Shown here piece after piece: positions 33,235 through 43,429 of a DNA stretch of 64,000 bases. Source of the stretch: Flammulina velutipes. Lineage: Eukaryota > Basidiomycota > Agaricomycetes > Agaricales > Physalacriaceae. Location: NCBI GenBank assembly GCA_011800155.1, contig CM022377.1:2232001-2296000 (forward strand), given 5' to 3'. Within the stretch, counting starts at the first letter, position 1. Each line of letters starts with the position of its first letter. The notes under the pieces were generated by a model. The model was not told the origin of the DNA. It made no database searches and worked only from the letters and a program-made list of their open reading frames with translations. A program made the position numbers and the translations under genes.

Positions 33235-34739
33235 CTACACACGCCTACGTTTAACCTCCACCTGAGAGAAGGCTTCGTCGTCGTGCTCCTTCATCTGGAA
33301 GGAAAAAATTCAGTACATTGCGCTCCTCGCCTGACGATGAACACACTTACCGAGTGTCTCTTCCTTCTAGGAGGACCTGCCTTAGGGGGAACATCTGGAG
33401 CTATGGCTACCAGCATCTCCGGAGGAGGGAGTTCCAGGTTGTCCTCCTCATCGGTGGAGAGAGTATAAGTTGATAGCTTGAAGACCTGTCGGCGAACGCG
33501 TCGTTTGGTGCCGGGCAGGGGCAGAGGCGTCGGGGATAGATTTTGAATGCGAGGGCTACGATGGGGTCCCGTCTTAGCTTGCAGTTGGTCCATGCGCGGA
33601 CGAGCTGCACGAGCGACGGGAGCTTTCGTGGGTGCCGTGGCTGGCGAGGGGACTCCCGAAGGCAGCGTTGATGCGGGTGAGGTGGCAGGCTGTGTCGGTG
33701 GGAAGGGAGAACTACCACGACGAGGAGGGAACGTGTCCTTCAGGGAGTGCGTCCAAGAATCCATCTCGCGGAAATGTTCTTCACCCATTTTGAGTATTGT
33801 GTCCGTGTCTTCGTTCTCATAATCCTCGGGGAGTGGAAGGCGACGTGGAGGTGTGGATAGAAGCAAGGACGGAGGAGGTCGAGGCTTTAGCGATGGGATC
33901 ACGGTGACCATACGCTTAGGTCTACCAGTGGCTGTTACATATCTTTCCTCGCCCACGGGTCTCAGTCGATGGGGGGGAAACGCGGAGGCCGCCTGCGACG
34001 ACTCAGTGGAGGAGGAGGAGGGAGGAGGAGGAGGAGGAGGAGGAGGAGGAGGAGGAGGAGGAGGGGGAGGAGCAGGCGTTGACTGATCATCCGTCGTTTC
34101 TAAACAGGGTCCGTGAATGGTGGGAGGGCGAGATGGTGGTGTACGAGTAGCAACGGGACGTGCACTCTTGCGGGCCAGTAGGCCAGCGTTCCGAATCATC
34201 TGGGTGGTGGATAATACTCGGTCGACGGATTCCGCTGGTTTGCCGAGCGGGTTGGTCGATTTCTTCTCAGTACGCGGAGGTGGAGGAAATGGCCCAGAGA
34301 TCGAGCCTTTTGTTTCGGAGGACGAAGCTTGAACTTCTTTTTCGTCGGCTTGTCGCTTATAGTCTTCCCGCATCTTCTGGTTGGCGGTAGCGTGAAGGAC
34401 CGAGCGGATGTGCTGTAGTAATTTCGTCACATCCTCCGTTACGCAGGGTACAAGGTAACTCACGATGTACTCCTCATACCGCCATTTCAAGTAGCTAGGG
34501 AAGTCGGTCGGATCCAGAGCCTGGAGGCGGGGGATGGCGTCTTGATATTTGAGAAATACGGCATCGATTAGGCGCAAGACGTTTGGTACGCCCTGCAGTA
34601 GAGCATTGCGATACTGACTGCTATAACGGCCAGCGAAAGTATATTCCGCCGGCGTAATCTGTCCTAATGTCAGTCCTAGAGGTCACCACATCACTTAGAC
34701 ACTGACCTGGACTTCCTGGCTGATAGAGTAACTGGTCAT
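33235..34739 (-). CDS. AGRY-motif proline-rich protein, kit gene (right copy)
   Basis: Three exons: 34,707-34,739, 33,351-34,658 and 33,295-removed intron then 33,235-33,294. It starts MTSYSISQEVQ and continues ITPAEYTFAGRYSSQYRN, a motif shared with the gene at 604-1188. The N-terminal ~110 residues are helical (VLRLIDAVFLKYQDAIPRL, YLKWRYEEYIVSYLVPC). A run of about 16 prolines, encoded by a GGA/TCC microsatellite at 34,010-34,070, divides the protein. The rest is Pro/Arg/Ser-rich and disordered. It ends VKRRRV, a basic tail. The gene is convergent with the KDZ transposase (129 bp apart). The function is unknown. Confidence 0.65.
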
Positions 34740-34884
34740 AGAGTTAGAATCAGGAAAAAAATGCGAAAGTGTGATCTTGAGGTTGTGAGGAACGAAGGCC
34801 AATCAGCCAGGACGAGGAAAGGCTAACTGTACAGGACCAAAACTCCGCTCGGCCGGCAGAGTCCTGCACGACGACGAAGTGATA

Positions 34885-34975
34885 TATGAAGACTCATGCA
34901 TGGAGGGCATGGAGGACCTCATGCATGGAGGGCAGGAAAGACCTCATGCATGGAGGGCAGGGCGAAGCACTTGGT
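34885..34975. repeat. ATGCATG array near TET/JBP gene end
   Basis: Three copies of a unit containing CTCATGCATGGAGGGCA lie in tandem between the AGRY gene and the end of the TET/JBP gene. They share the ATGCATG core with arrays at 41.7, 46.9, 47.7, 48.4 and 50.1 kb. Confidence 0.8.
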
Positions 34976-35046
34976 GTCATGGCTTAGGAAAAATATTGTC
35001 ATTTGACGTGCGGCTAGGGGGTACGGAGGGATTGACTTAGCGAGTT

Positions 35047-36490
35047 TTACTCGGATAGATATACAGCGCCGTCACGCTCGAGGGCTTCTCGATCAGCGCG
35101 CTTGAGCAACGTCGCCTCAGCAAAACAAGTAAATACCACCCGTCTGCCAACCAGTGGGGAGCTGCAATGGGCTAAGTAACGGGCGCGCACTGCCAAAACC
35201 TGCCCAGGGCGGATGGGAAACTTGACACCCAGTTGAGGAGCGCAGAACTCTCCTCCCGTCCAATCGCCTACGGCCACCACCCAAGCAAAAAACTCTAAAT
35301 CGTCGGAGTAATCCAAATGGAGCCATTCGCTGGCCCCTTCCTTCACGGCCACAGCGAAGAAACAAGGCCCTAAATCGACGGGTGGACGACACTCAAAGGC
35401 TTCCTTAACACGTGCTATCCTCAACGCACGCGCTCGTGCCCTACGGTAGCCGTGTCAGTCAAGAAGAACATGTTAGACGGAAGAGAAGGCGTACCGTACA
35501 CCGCGCTCGTACATCTGGGGAAACTCTTCCCGCATGATGTTTTCGATTTTCTTCGCCACGACCTCTTTGATATAGAGAAGTAACGTGTCCAAGGCCACCA
35601 GTGTGCTGGCTTTTTGGATTCGGGTTTCTGTAGTCAGGAGTGGCCCTTCCGTGTTGCTGAATTCCCACAGGCCGAAGTGCCAGGCGCGCGTAGCTGAGCG
35701 CCCGTCGTGCTTGCCCATGTGACGAGGTTTGGTTTGGACTAGGGCGTCGAACCGAAGAAGGAGTTCACGACACTCATCCGGTTTCAGAAAGCAAGCGTAA
35801 CGCTTGACTAGAACGGGATTGGAACATGTAAGGCCGTCCCGTTCATCCGCCTGGACCATGGCGGGAGTGAGACTGTATTCGACTGTCGTGTCGTCTTCAG
35901 GCCAAGCGTTGGGGAGAGCAGACGGGATACCAGGGAATTCGTCTGCAATAGTTGCCCGCACCAGGCGTTGGTTTTTGCGAATGTGAAGAAAACGGTTGGG
36001 GTGTTCGTCTACTTCGAGGCGAGCTAGGATACATCAGTTGGCTGCAACCCTTTGTTCAAGAACCGTGTCTACCTGTACGCTTTAGTCTAACGGTCATGTC
36101 GCGGTCTAGGTGTCGTTGAAGGCGCTCTGGCCGACGTTCCGGTTTATTAGCGCTGCGACGTGTCTTCTTGCGCGGGCGACCCCCTACCATTGAATCGTTA
36201 ACGGAGGACGGAGGACGAACTAACTGGAATGTACCGGATACATCTGAGAGTGGGGGGTCACGGTGGTCGTCCATGTCCGAGAAGGTCGGACGGTGATGGT
36301 GGGTAGAAACGTGTAGAGGGTGAGACGAGGCCAGGGTCGGCTGGCTTAACAGAGCGGCCTCCGCTTCCCGGCGCCCCTGTGGGTCTAAGAAATCGTCTTG
36401 GTCGACGGAGCTCTTAGACCACGTCGTCGTCGTGGGGTAGAGGTTGGGTGAAGCCGCGCCAGTGACGAGCTCCCCTCTTCGACCTTGCAT
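35047..36490 (-). CDS. TET/JBP-family 2-oxoglutarate/Fe(II) dioxygenase
   Basis: Three exons: 36,073-36,490, 35,495-36,023 and 35,047-35,440, with 49- and 54-bp introns; about 445 residues. The N-terminus is basic and disordered (GGRPRKKTRR). The catalytic domain is in the last two exons. GPCFFAVAV leads to EWLHLDYSDD, which holds the HxD iron ligands. GDWTGGEFCAPQLG and IRPGQVLAV follow, then YLAHCSS with the distal histidine and GRRVVFTCF with the 2OG-binding arginine. This is the signature of fungal TET/JBP enzymes, which oxidise 5-methylcytosine (or thymine in JBP). All key residues are present, so it could be active. Linkage to a KDZ transposase fits published basidiomycete cases. Confidence 0.88.
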
Positions 36491-36662
36491 GATGTAGCCG
36501 TGCCAGTGCCGTGCTCCTATGCGGGGGCCCCTTCGCTCGTTGCGTCATCGTGTTCACGCCGGTCAGAAAGTGCGGTGAAGAGAGGTGTTATAAACGACTA
36601 GGTACGCAGTTCCTGCAAAAAAAATCAGCAGGATTCTTGACCGACGGAAGGGGGCTCACCGA

Positions 36663-37111
36663 TTAACGATCTTCTACGCTGTCGTCTACCTCTATCTCCG
36701 TAAGGCCTCTCCTCTGCTGAAGCTGCAGCTTTCTTTTGCTCGACTTTCCCATCTCCACCCAATACAAATCCTCTTCACTGTATTCCTCTGGTTTCTTGAG
36801 GTGCGCCACACGACACAATGCCGGCGGGTTCAGGTAGTGTCGACGACCCAGCTCGTTCATCAAAAGACGAAGGCGGTGACGGGCTCGGTAGGTGGCTGCG
36901 TGCTTAGCGTGTTGCCGACAGAATTCTTCTTGCTGGTCAGCTGGAAGCTCTTTCTGTTGAGCCCTCTTTCTGGGGTACGACTGAGCGACCTCGCAGAGGT
37001 CAAAGGACACACTCACCTTCGCATTCGCTCCCTTGCCTGCAGGTTCTTCTTTTCTCGTCGTTCGAGAAGACGGGCTCCCTCAGAGATCGGTTCCTCCTCT
37101 AGTAGGGCCAT
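36663..37111 (-). CDS. Basic helical protein, kit gene (right copy)
   Basis: Two exons, 37,017-37,111 and 36,663-36,969, joined over a 47-bp GTGAGT...CCCCAG intron. The spliced N-terminus reads MALLEEEPISEGARLLERRE, then NLQARERMRR joined to KRAQQKELPADQ. The region HAKHAATYRARHRLRLLMNELGRR is strongly basic and helical, like the first part of the gene at 4086-4755. It is about 130 residues, small and probably nuclear. It lies upstream of the TET/JBP gene on the same strand, with 172 bp between them. The specific function is unknown. Confidence 0.55.
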
Positions 37112-37560
37112 TCCTCGACGACGGAGGGTGAGCAGCAAAATAAGTGGTTTGTTTGGTCCTGCGTGCCTAGCCGGCTTTCAGAGCTTGCGTGGTGAGTTCG
37201 CCCACGGTTACATGGTGAGTTCGCCCTCTTTAAACGTCAAGAACGGCTCTCTCACCTTCAACAAGACAAGGAAATAAAGGAGAAAAGGGACAGTTTCCCT
37301 CCGTTCGAAGCCTAGACGAAAAGAGACGATGATCCTGAGGCCACGCCCGCGACACCATTGTCTTTCTGTTCCCTTAGGCTAATTAAGTTTCATCAAACCA
37401 CTCTTTCGTGCACTTTCCTGTGGATCCTTGAAACCTCCCGCCTTACTTCTCTTACTTTAGAATAAACTATTAGATGAGGCTAAGCTAGCGTAGGGCGTCG
37501 TTACAGGAGCACAGTAGCTTTGCGACGTCGAAGAAAAGGAAAGGAAGTGGACCACTTCAA
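37112..37560. other. Intergenic, no gene recognised
   Basis: About 450 bp upstream of the basic gene. It should include that gene's promoter. No convincing open frame or repeat. Confidence 0.4.
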
Positions 37561-37564
37561 AAAA

Positions 37565-37650
37565 ATGGCAACGTCGAGCGTCGAACTCCGGACCTCATCG
37601 CCTTTGGGACGCAGGAAAGAAACTTAACCACTGAGTTACGACTCCATTTA
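37565..37650 (-). ncRNA. tRNA-like Pol III unit (possible tRNA pseudogene or SINE head)
   Basis: On the minus strand the stretch starts ATGGAGTCGTAACTCAGTGG, with an A-box-like TAACTCAGTGG. About 50 bases on is a B-box-like GTTCGACGC, followed by TTTTTTT, a Pol III terminator. AATGG and CCATT at the ends can pair. The D and T stems do not fold cleanly and the anticodon cannot be assigned, so it is not an intact tRNA. It may be a decayed tRNA gene or tRNA-derived SINE. Confidence 0.4.
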
Positions 37651-37739
37651 ACGATTGGCAGAAGAATACGATTAGTAGTGTAAAACGGTTAGTAGTAGTG
37701 TAATACGGTTAGTAGTGTAGAAGAATACAGTTAAGGGAA

Positions 37740-40306
37740 CACCCAGAGAAGTAGGTAAAACTAGTTATAGGCCTGCTGGCAGAGGGGGTCGTATATAGAT
37801 ATGGTCTTCTATTCAGAGGGTCTCTAAGTAGAGGTCAATAACTAGTTATGTGCACGCTCCGGGGGCGGCTGGGGCAGATAGCACTGGCTAGCTTATATAG
37901 GAATGGGAATTGATGGGGTTGATGGCTAGATGATGGGGGAGCAGGAAATTGGGGGAAATGTGGCACCAGGAAAATCCGGACCTAGGAATTGATGAGAATT
38001 GATGGGGATCATTGACAGGGGATGGGGAATAGGGATAGGAAATGTGGCACCAGGAAAATCCGGACCTAGGGATTGATGAGATTGATGGATTGATGGGCAG
38101 ATAGGATGGGGGATGGGTGATGGGGGATTGATAGCAGGGGGGAAATGTGGCACCAGGATAAATACTGGGCTATTGCTAGGGTATGAGGAGGGTATGGGAG
38201 GGGTGATTATAGGTTGAAAAATAAAATTCTTTCTAACTATCAGAAACATGAATGGGGGTGTGGCAGCTACTGAAAGCAGCAATAAAACGATGTGTGGCGC
38301 ATTTTTAATCGAGGAGCACATACCTCGGATCGACCTGGGGTTGTTCTAGATGTCTTCCTATTGAAAAATGAATGTGTGCAGCACAAAGAACCATGTAAAA
38401 ACACGAAGATTTGGCTGAGAAACAGGCAGAACATTATTGGAAATCCATCAAAAAGCACCAAAAAGGGAGCAGCACTTTGCCCTCGTTTGGGGGTGACCTG
38501 AAACCACTTGTAGGTCGTCCAGACACCTTTGGGGCATTGTATATGTTACTCAGTTAGGTCCCCAGGTCAACAGAACCCTTGGATATGATCAAAATGCCAA
38601 AAACCCGGACCACACAGGTTTGGGCCACACTATCAACTTGCCATGACCTGGGGACACCTTATATTCGAAGATATATGTATATAATGCTTTAATCATGAGT
38701 TAGATGAAGTCTGGAGTGTGGAAAATGCGGTCAAAACCTTGGATATACCCCAAATAATGTCCCTCAAGAAAGCACACATACCATCAACTTCCCCTGACCT
38801 CTGGGTCGTCCCAATGTGTTCTATTATCATTATAGATGATGTATTAACATCCCAGAGATGTCCCCAATGTGTTAAAATGCGAACATTCATGATACTAGGT
38901 GAACCCTTGTTCACCCTTCCTCCTCAAGTACACTCACTGGTTCGCATATTTACATCTTTAGGACTGTTACAATAGTCATTTGACATCATATAGATGATAT
39001 CTTGGGGCCCAGGTCATAGGTAGACCTCGAAGATACACCCCTTTGGTACATGGTGAGGATATGATCTTTGTACTAATTCTCAAATGTCCATGCTCTATAT
39101 TGAAGGGTGTTCAACCTGGGACATATTCTGGGAAGTTAAAAACACATTGTATGATGTTAAAATCAATAGTCCACCACTCAGATGTGTGATAGTTGGGGTG
39201 GTTCTTGCTGTAGAAGGTGGGGATATAAATTATTGTACCATTTATATTCGCATTTTGACATACTGGGGACACCTCTGGGATGTTAATACATCATCTATAA
39301 TGATAATAGAACACATTGGGACGACCCAGAGGTCAGGGGAAGTTGATGGTATGTGTGCTTTGGTGGGGGACATTATTTGGGGTATATCCAAGGTTTTGAC
39401 CGCATTTTTCACACTCCAGACTTCATCCAACTCATGATTAGAGCAATATATACATATATCTTCGAATATAAGGTGTCCCCAGGTTATGGCAAGTTGATAG
39501 TGTGGCCCAAACCTGTGTGGTCCGGGTTTTTGGCATTTTGATCATATCCAAGGGTTCTGTTGACCTGGGGACCTAACTGAGCGACATATACAATGACCCA
39601 AAGGTGTCCGGACGACCTACAAGTGGTTCCAGGTCACCCCCAAGCGAGGGCAAAGTGCTGCTCCCTTTTTGGTGCTTTTTGATGAATTTTCAATAATGTT
39701 CTGCTTGTTTCTCAGCCAAATCTTTGTGTTTTTACATGGTTCTTTGTGCTGCACACATTCATTTTTCAATAGGAAGACATCTAGAACAACCCCAGGTCGA
39801 TCCGAGGTATGTGCTCCTCGATTAAAAATGCGCCACACATCGTTTTATTATTGGTTTCAGTAGCTGCCACATCCCCATTCATGTTTCTGATAGTTAGAAA
39901 GAATTTTATTTTTCAACCTACAATCACCCCTCCCATACCCTCCTCATACCCTGGCAATAGCCCAGTATTTATTCTGGTGCCACAATTGTACCCTGCTATC
40001 AATCCCCCATCCCCCATCCCCCATCCTATCTGCCCATCAATCCATCAATCCCATCAATCCCTAGGTCCGGATTTTCCTGGTGCCACATTTCCCCCAATTG
40101 CCTGCTCCCCCATCATCTAGCCATCAACCCCATCAATTCCCATTCCTATATAAGCTAGCCAGTGCTACCTGCCCCAGCCGGCCCCGGAGCGTACACATAA
40201 CTAGTTATTGACCTCTACTTAGAGACCCTCTAAATAGAAGACCATATCTATATACGACCCCCTCTGCCAGCAGGCCTATAACTAGTTATACCTACTTCTC
40301 TGGGTG
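37740..40306. mobile_element. Near-palindromic (fold-back) element 2
   Basis: Arms of about 1.1 kb (37,740-38,885 and 39,248-40,306) are inverted copies around a ~360-bp spacer. Ends are CACCCAGAGAAGTAGG. A perfect 7-bp duplication, AAGGGAA, flanks it (37,733-37,739 and 40,307-40,313). The arms share long blocks with element 1, including the motif TGTGTGGCGCA (38,290) and a region around ATTCGAAGATATATG. They differ in the outer ~100 bp and in repeat number. No protein of its own is recognised. Together the two elements define a non-autonomous family whose transposase is unknown. Confidence 0.88.
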
Positions 40307-40498
40307 AAGGGAAAAATACCGCACATCCTAGGTACGCCTAATTTCCAGGACCGGACGTTCAAGAGGAAGACAGCGATAGTAAACGTTACTCAGAGGCACC
40401 GATTGCGCGAGATCAACGTCTATAACGCGGTACAAGAAATACAGTGCGAATATTTTTACTACGTTCTAGGCCACTACACGTATCCCCAGCGTCAGCCT

Positions 40499-41137
40499 CT
40501 AATCTGCTACACGACAGGCTCCCACGTCGCGGGTGTTGAGGAAGAGCTCCCTTGCCGCGTACCACGACGACTCTTTTTTCCAGCACGGGTTGGAGAAGCC
40601 ATTGACTTGCTGAGTCACAAAGCCCCTTGAAGAACATTAGCGAAAGACAACCCGTAGCGAAGGGTGAGCTTACAGGTTGTTATGAACACCGATCCATCTC
40701 CCTTGGGTGATAACGTACCACGTTCCTGTGTTGGCGTTGTCGGGAGGTACGTCCAAGTTGAGGTCGTCAAGAGCGATGTTGGTGCGGGTGGTCATCAATC
40801 CCCGGGCGAAGAGAGGAGTGACGCCAGCGGGAGCGATAGCCGTTGGGTTAGCCTGGGTGGTGGACGAGGAGTCGGTGATGAAGGCGGGAGCGACGACCTG
40901 GGCGGCAGACGGGGGTGTCTCCGTGTCCGTTTCGAAGTCGACCTGGGAGGCTTCCGTTTCATCGGGCCACGCTGGCGGGCCCCAGCCGTGCTCAACGCCT
41001 TCGCCGAGGGCGTCGGTAGGCTGAAGAGCCGGGTGGTCGCAACTCTCGCAGACCAACGGAGGCGTAGCGGGGTCGGAAGGGAGAGATCCGAGCAGAGCCG
41101 CAAGGGCACTGATAGAAATGGTTACAGTTGAGTTCAT
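40499..41137 (-). CDS. Cauli_VI-like domain protein (right copy)
   Basis: Starts MNSTVTISISALAALL at 41,137. After a disordered Pro/Thr/Asp-rich stretch it reaches TGTWYVITQGRWIGVHNN. A GTAAGC...CAAG intron (about 50 bp, near 40,630-40,680) then continues GFVTQQVNGFSNPCWKKESSW and AARELF, ending at 40,499. The [WY]YV.T.GR..GV...W....QV.GF......K..S...A pattern is an RNase H1 N-terminal/Cauli_VI-like domain, like that at 5805-6498. The downstream end was probably affected by the palindromic insertion 190 bp away, and additional 3' exons may be lost. Confidence 0.6.
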
Positions 41138-41141
41138 AACA

Positions 41142-41592
41142 CTATCTAGAAACGTGAAGGACCGTGAGCGACGCTGACGTATAACGGACTGGTAACGTAC
41201 CTATTTTTTCTTTTTCACCCCCGCAAGGGCACAACGGAGCGGAAACAACCACAGCGAGCACCGAGCTGATCACTCGAAGCGGTACCTCGATCGTCGCGTT
41301 GAGTGCTTCCGGCAGGCCTAGTAAGATATTCAGCGCAGGCGACGTTCTAAAGGGGGTCGGCTTACCGTGGCCGTACGACGGGGCAGTAGGTGCAGGACCC
41401 GGTTGAGTTTCTGTACCATGCTGGTCAGTGGCCGTCGGATGGGAGGGAAAATGAATAAAAAGGCGCACCCGAGTGTTGCGTAGCTCCAGCGTCGTAGCTA
41501 ATACTGCGCGGGACTCTCCAATCCCTCATAAGAGACGGTAAGGTAAGACGAGCAGTGGGATCGTCCTGCGTGAGCGCCGGTGTTTGAGACAT
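41142..41592 (-). CDS. Uncertain small gene or 5' exons of Cauli_VI-like gene
   Basis: From the ATG at 41,592 the reading gives MSQTPALTQDD and, after a possible intron, LRNTRVRLFIHFPSHPTATDQ and a hydrophobic stretch (VPLRVISSVLAVVVSA). It ends five bases before the ATG of the Cauli_VI-like gene on the same strand, so it may be an upstream part of that gene rather than a separate one. The weak splice signals do not decide. Confidence 0.3.
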
Positions 41593-41663
41593 GGGAGAAT
41601 ACAAAGAAGAGGGACGAAGGCACTCACATTTATAGGGAAAAGGCCAGCTGGCTGGAAGAGGAA

Positions 41664-41738
41664 ACTCATGCATGAAGAGCGAAACTCATGCATGAAGAGC
41701 GAAACTCATGCATGAAGAGCGTATCTCATGCATGATTA
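41664..41738. repeat. ATGCATG array between divergent kit genes
   Basis: Four copies of a ~20-bp unit, ACTCATGCATGAAGAGCGAA, in tandem. The array lies in the ~450-bp region between the Cauli_VI-like gene (minus) and the SIM-RING gene (plus), i.e. where both promoters should be. Related GAAGAGCGTGAAACGGCGAG repeats continue to about 41,970. Confidence 0.85.
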
Positions 41739-42090
41739 CGGGCTTAGTAAGTAGCTGGACGCCAGAGGAGAAACGAAGTTCAAAGAAGTCATGCCTGAGG
41801 AATGAAATGACCAGCTAGAAGAGCGTCATCACGCACGACACTAAGCTCTTGCTACATGACATGGACTTCCTAAGTAGCTGAACACCAGAAGAAGAACCAT
41901 CGAATGAAGTTCTACAAGAAGAGCGTGAAACGGCGAGCAAGAAGAGCGTGAAACGGCGAGCAGGAAGAGTGTAGCTCACGGACCAAGTTTTCGGAAAGAA
42001 CACGAGCACGACACGTGGACGCGGTCCAACGGTCCGGTCCTCCTGAACCTAACCAGATCAACAGAGCTGCGCATCTCACTCTTCACCATC

Positions 42091-43032
42091 ATGTCTTCGA
42101 CCAAGCGCAAAATCCACGTCGACATCGATATTTCCTCCGACGAAGAGGAACCAGCTTCCACCAAAACGACAACAACGAAGGGATCCAAGAAACCCCGCAC
42201 CCTCATCGACCTTACCCAGTCAGACGCTAAAATGGGACGGAATATCGCAGAAGGTAGCGGAGCGAACTCGGCGAAGGACGTAAAGCCAGAACTTGTGGCT
42301 CGGGTGCGCCTCACGACGTATCCCTCCAGTGTCTCCCTCTAATACGTTCCTACAGCGTATCGCCGAGCTTGAGAAAGAAGTATCGGAGAAGGCGAAGAGG
42401 ATGAGTGCGACGCGTAAAAGAATTGAGGTACGCGTCGAATGATACGTCCTCTCTGGGCAAGCTACTTACGACCTTTTCCCAGCGCTTGGTGGAAACCGAC
42501 AAGCGGGTTCCACCTGACATGAAGCAAGGCCTACAAGAATTCCTGGCTCTACATCGAAACATCGCTCATCTGGCAAAGGAACTATACCAAACACGTGAGG
42601 GAAAAGAGGCGAACAAGGACGTACTGGAAATCAAACGTCTCTGACTAGTCGAAGAGTCGAAGGGCCCCCTGGTTAGTACGGCTGGTTTCCAGTCTTCCTT
42701 CTCTTATCCTTCGTCCAGTTGGTGGACTCGATGGAGTCTGCTCTGCAATGTGACATCTGCTTCGACATTGTCAAACGCCCATCGTTGTACGTGATTTTGT
42801 TCCCTAGCTACTTCGGTTGATCAACAATCCTCCCAGTTTCACACCCTGCGGACATACGTTCTGCGCGGAGTGCATCAACAACCATCTGGCCCATCGATCC
42901 AGGCTGGAGAATCCCGATTACCGCTGTCCTTCGTGCAACACGCGACGTCCCAGCGGTTTTCCTATTCAACGTTCGTTCACGCTGCAAAAGGTTGTCGACG
43001 CGTTTCTGGGTGTTAGTACAGAGGAGACGTAG
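42091..43032 (+). CDS. SIM + RING protein (right copy)
   Basis: Exon 1 is 42,091-42,303 (MSSTKRKIHVDIDISSDEEE, then TLIDLTQSD). Exon 2 is 42,356-42,427 and exon 3 starts at 42,483. RING exons are about 42,730-42,786 and 42,840-43,032. TLIDLT is a SUMO-interacting motif. The middle is helical. The RING is QCDICFD, then CGHTFCAECI, then YRCPSC. The architecture and the intron just before FTPCGH match the paralog at 1515-2414. Exon 3 closes on a stop at 42,644 before the RING exons, so either another splice (GTTAGT near 42,672) or a frameshift must be assumed. A SUMO-targeted ubiquitin ligase role is inferred. Confidence 0.65.
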
Positions 43033-43109
43033 ATAGGGCATATTTAGAAACGTAGGCAAAAATGGGAGGCGATATTTAGGTGAACAGGAGATAGAATGTA
43101 CTTATATCG

Positions 43110-43293
43110 CACGTAGGATACCACACCCAAAGCAACCACAGCGACGCTGTATTTCTCATTCCATCCATGCATGAAATCATCAATGAAGCGCCCAAAAACC
43201 TCACGTAGAATACCACACCCAAAGCAACCACAGCGACGCTGTATTTCTCATTCCATCCATGCATGAAATCATCAATGAAGCGCCCAAAAACCT
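43110..43293. repeat. 92-bp tandem duplication
   Basis: Two nearly identical copies (43,110-43,201 and 43,202-43,293) containing CCATGCATGAAATCATC. Non-coding, between the convergent 3' ends of the RING gene and the large modular gene. Confidence 0.9.
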
Positions 43294-43429
43294 AAGATCG
43301 ATTGGTTTGTACTTAGATGTACTACAGGGTAGTATAACTATCCAGATCAAAATTACAGTAAAAATGTTGGAAAATAATTAGACATGGTTTATATACATAA
43401 CGTTCGTCACAATGATCGCAAAAAGGAAG

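Noticed and set aside
33853..34086. Glycine-rich plus-strand frame
   Set aside because: Shadow of the GGA/TCC microsatellite that encodes polyproline on the minus strand.
40304..40630. Plus-strand frame beginning in the end of palindromic element 2
   Set aside because: Its start lies in the inverted repeat and most of it is antisense to the Cauli_VI-like gene.
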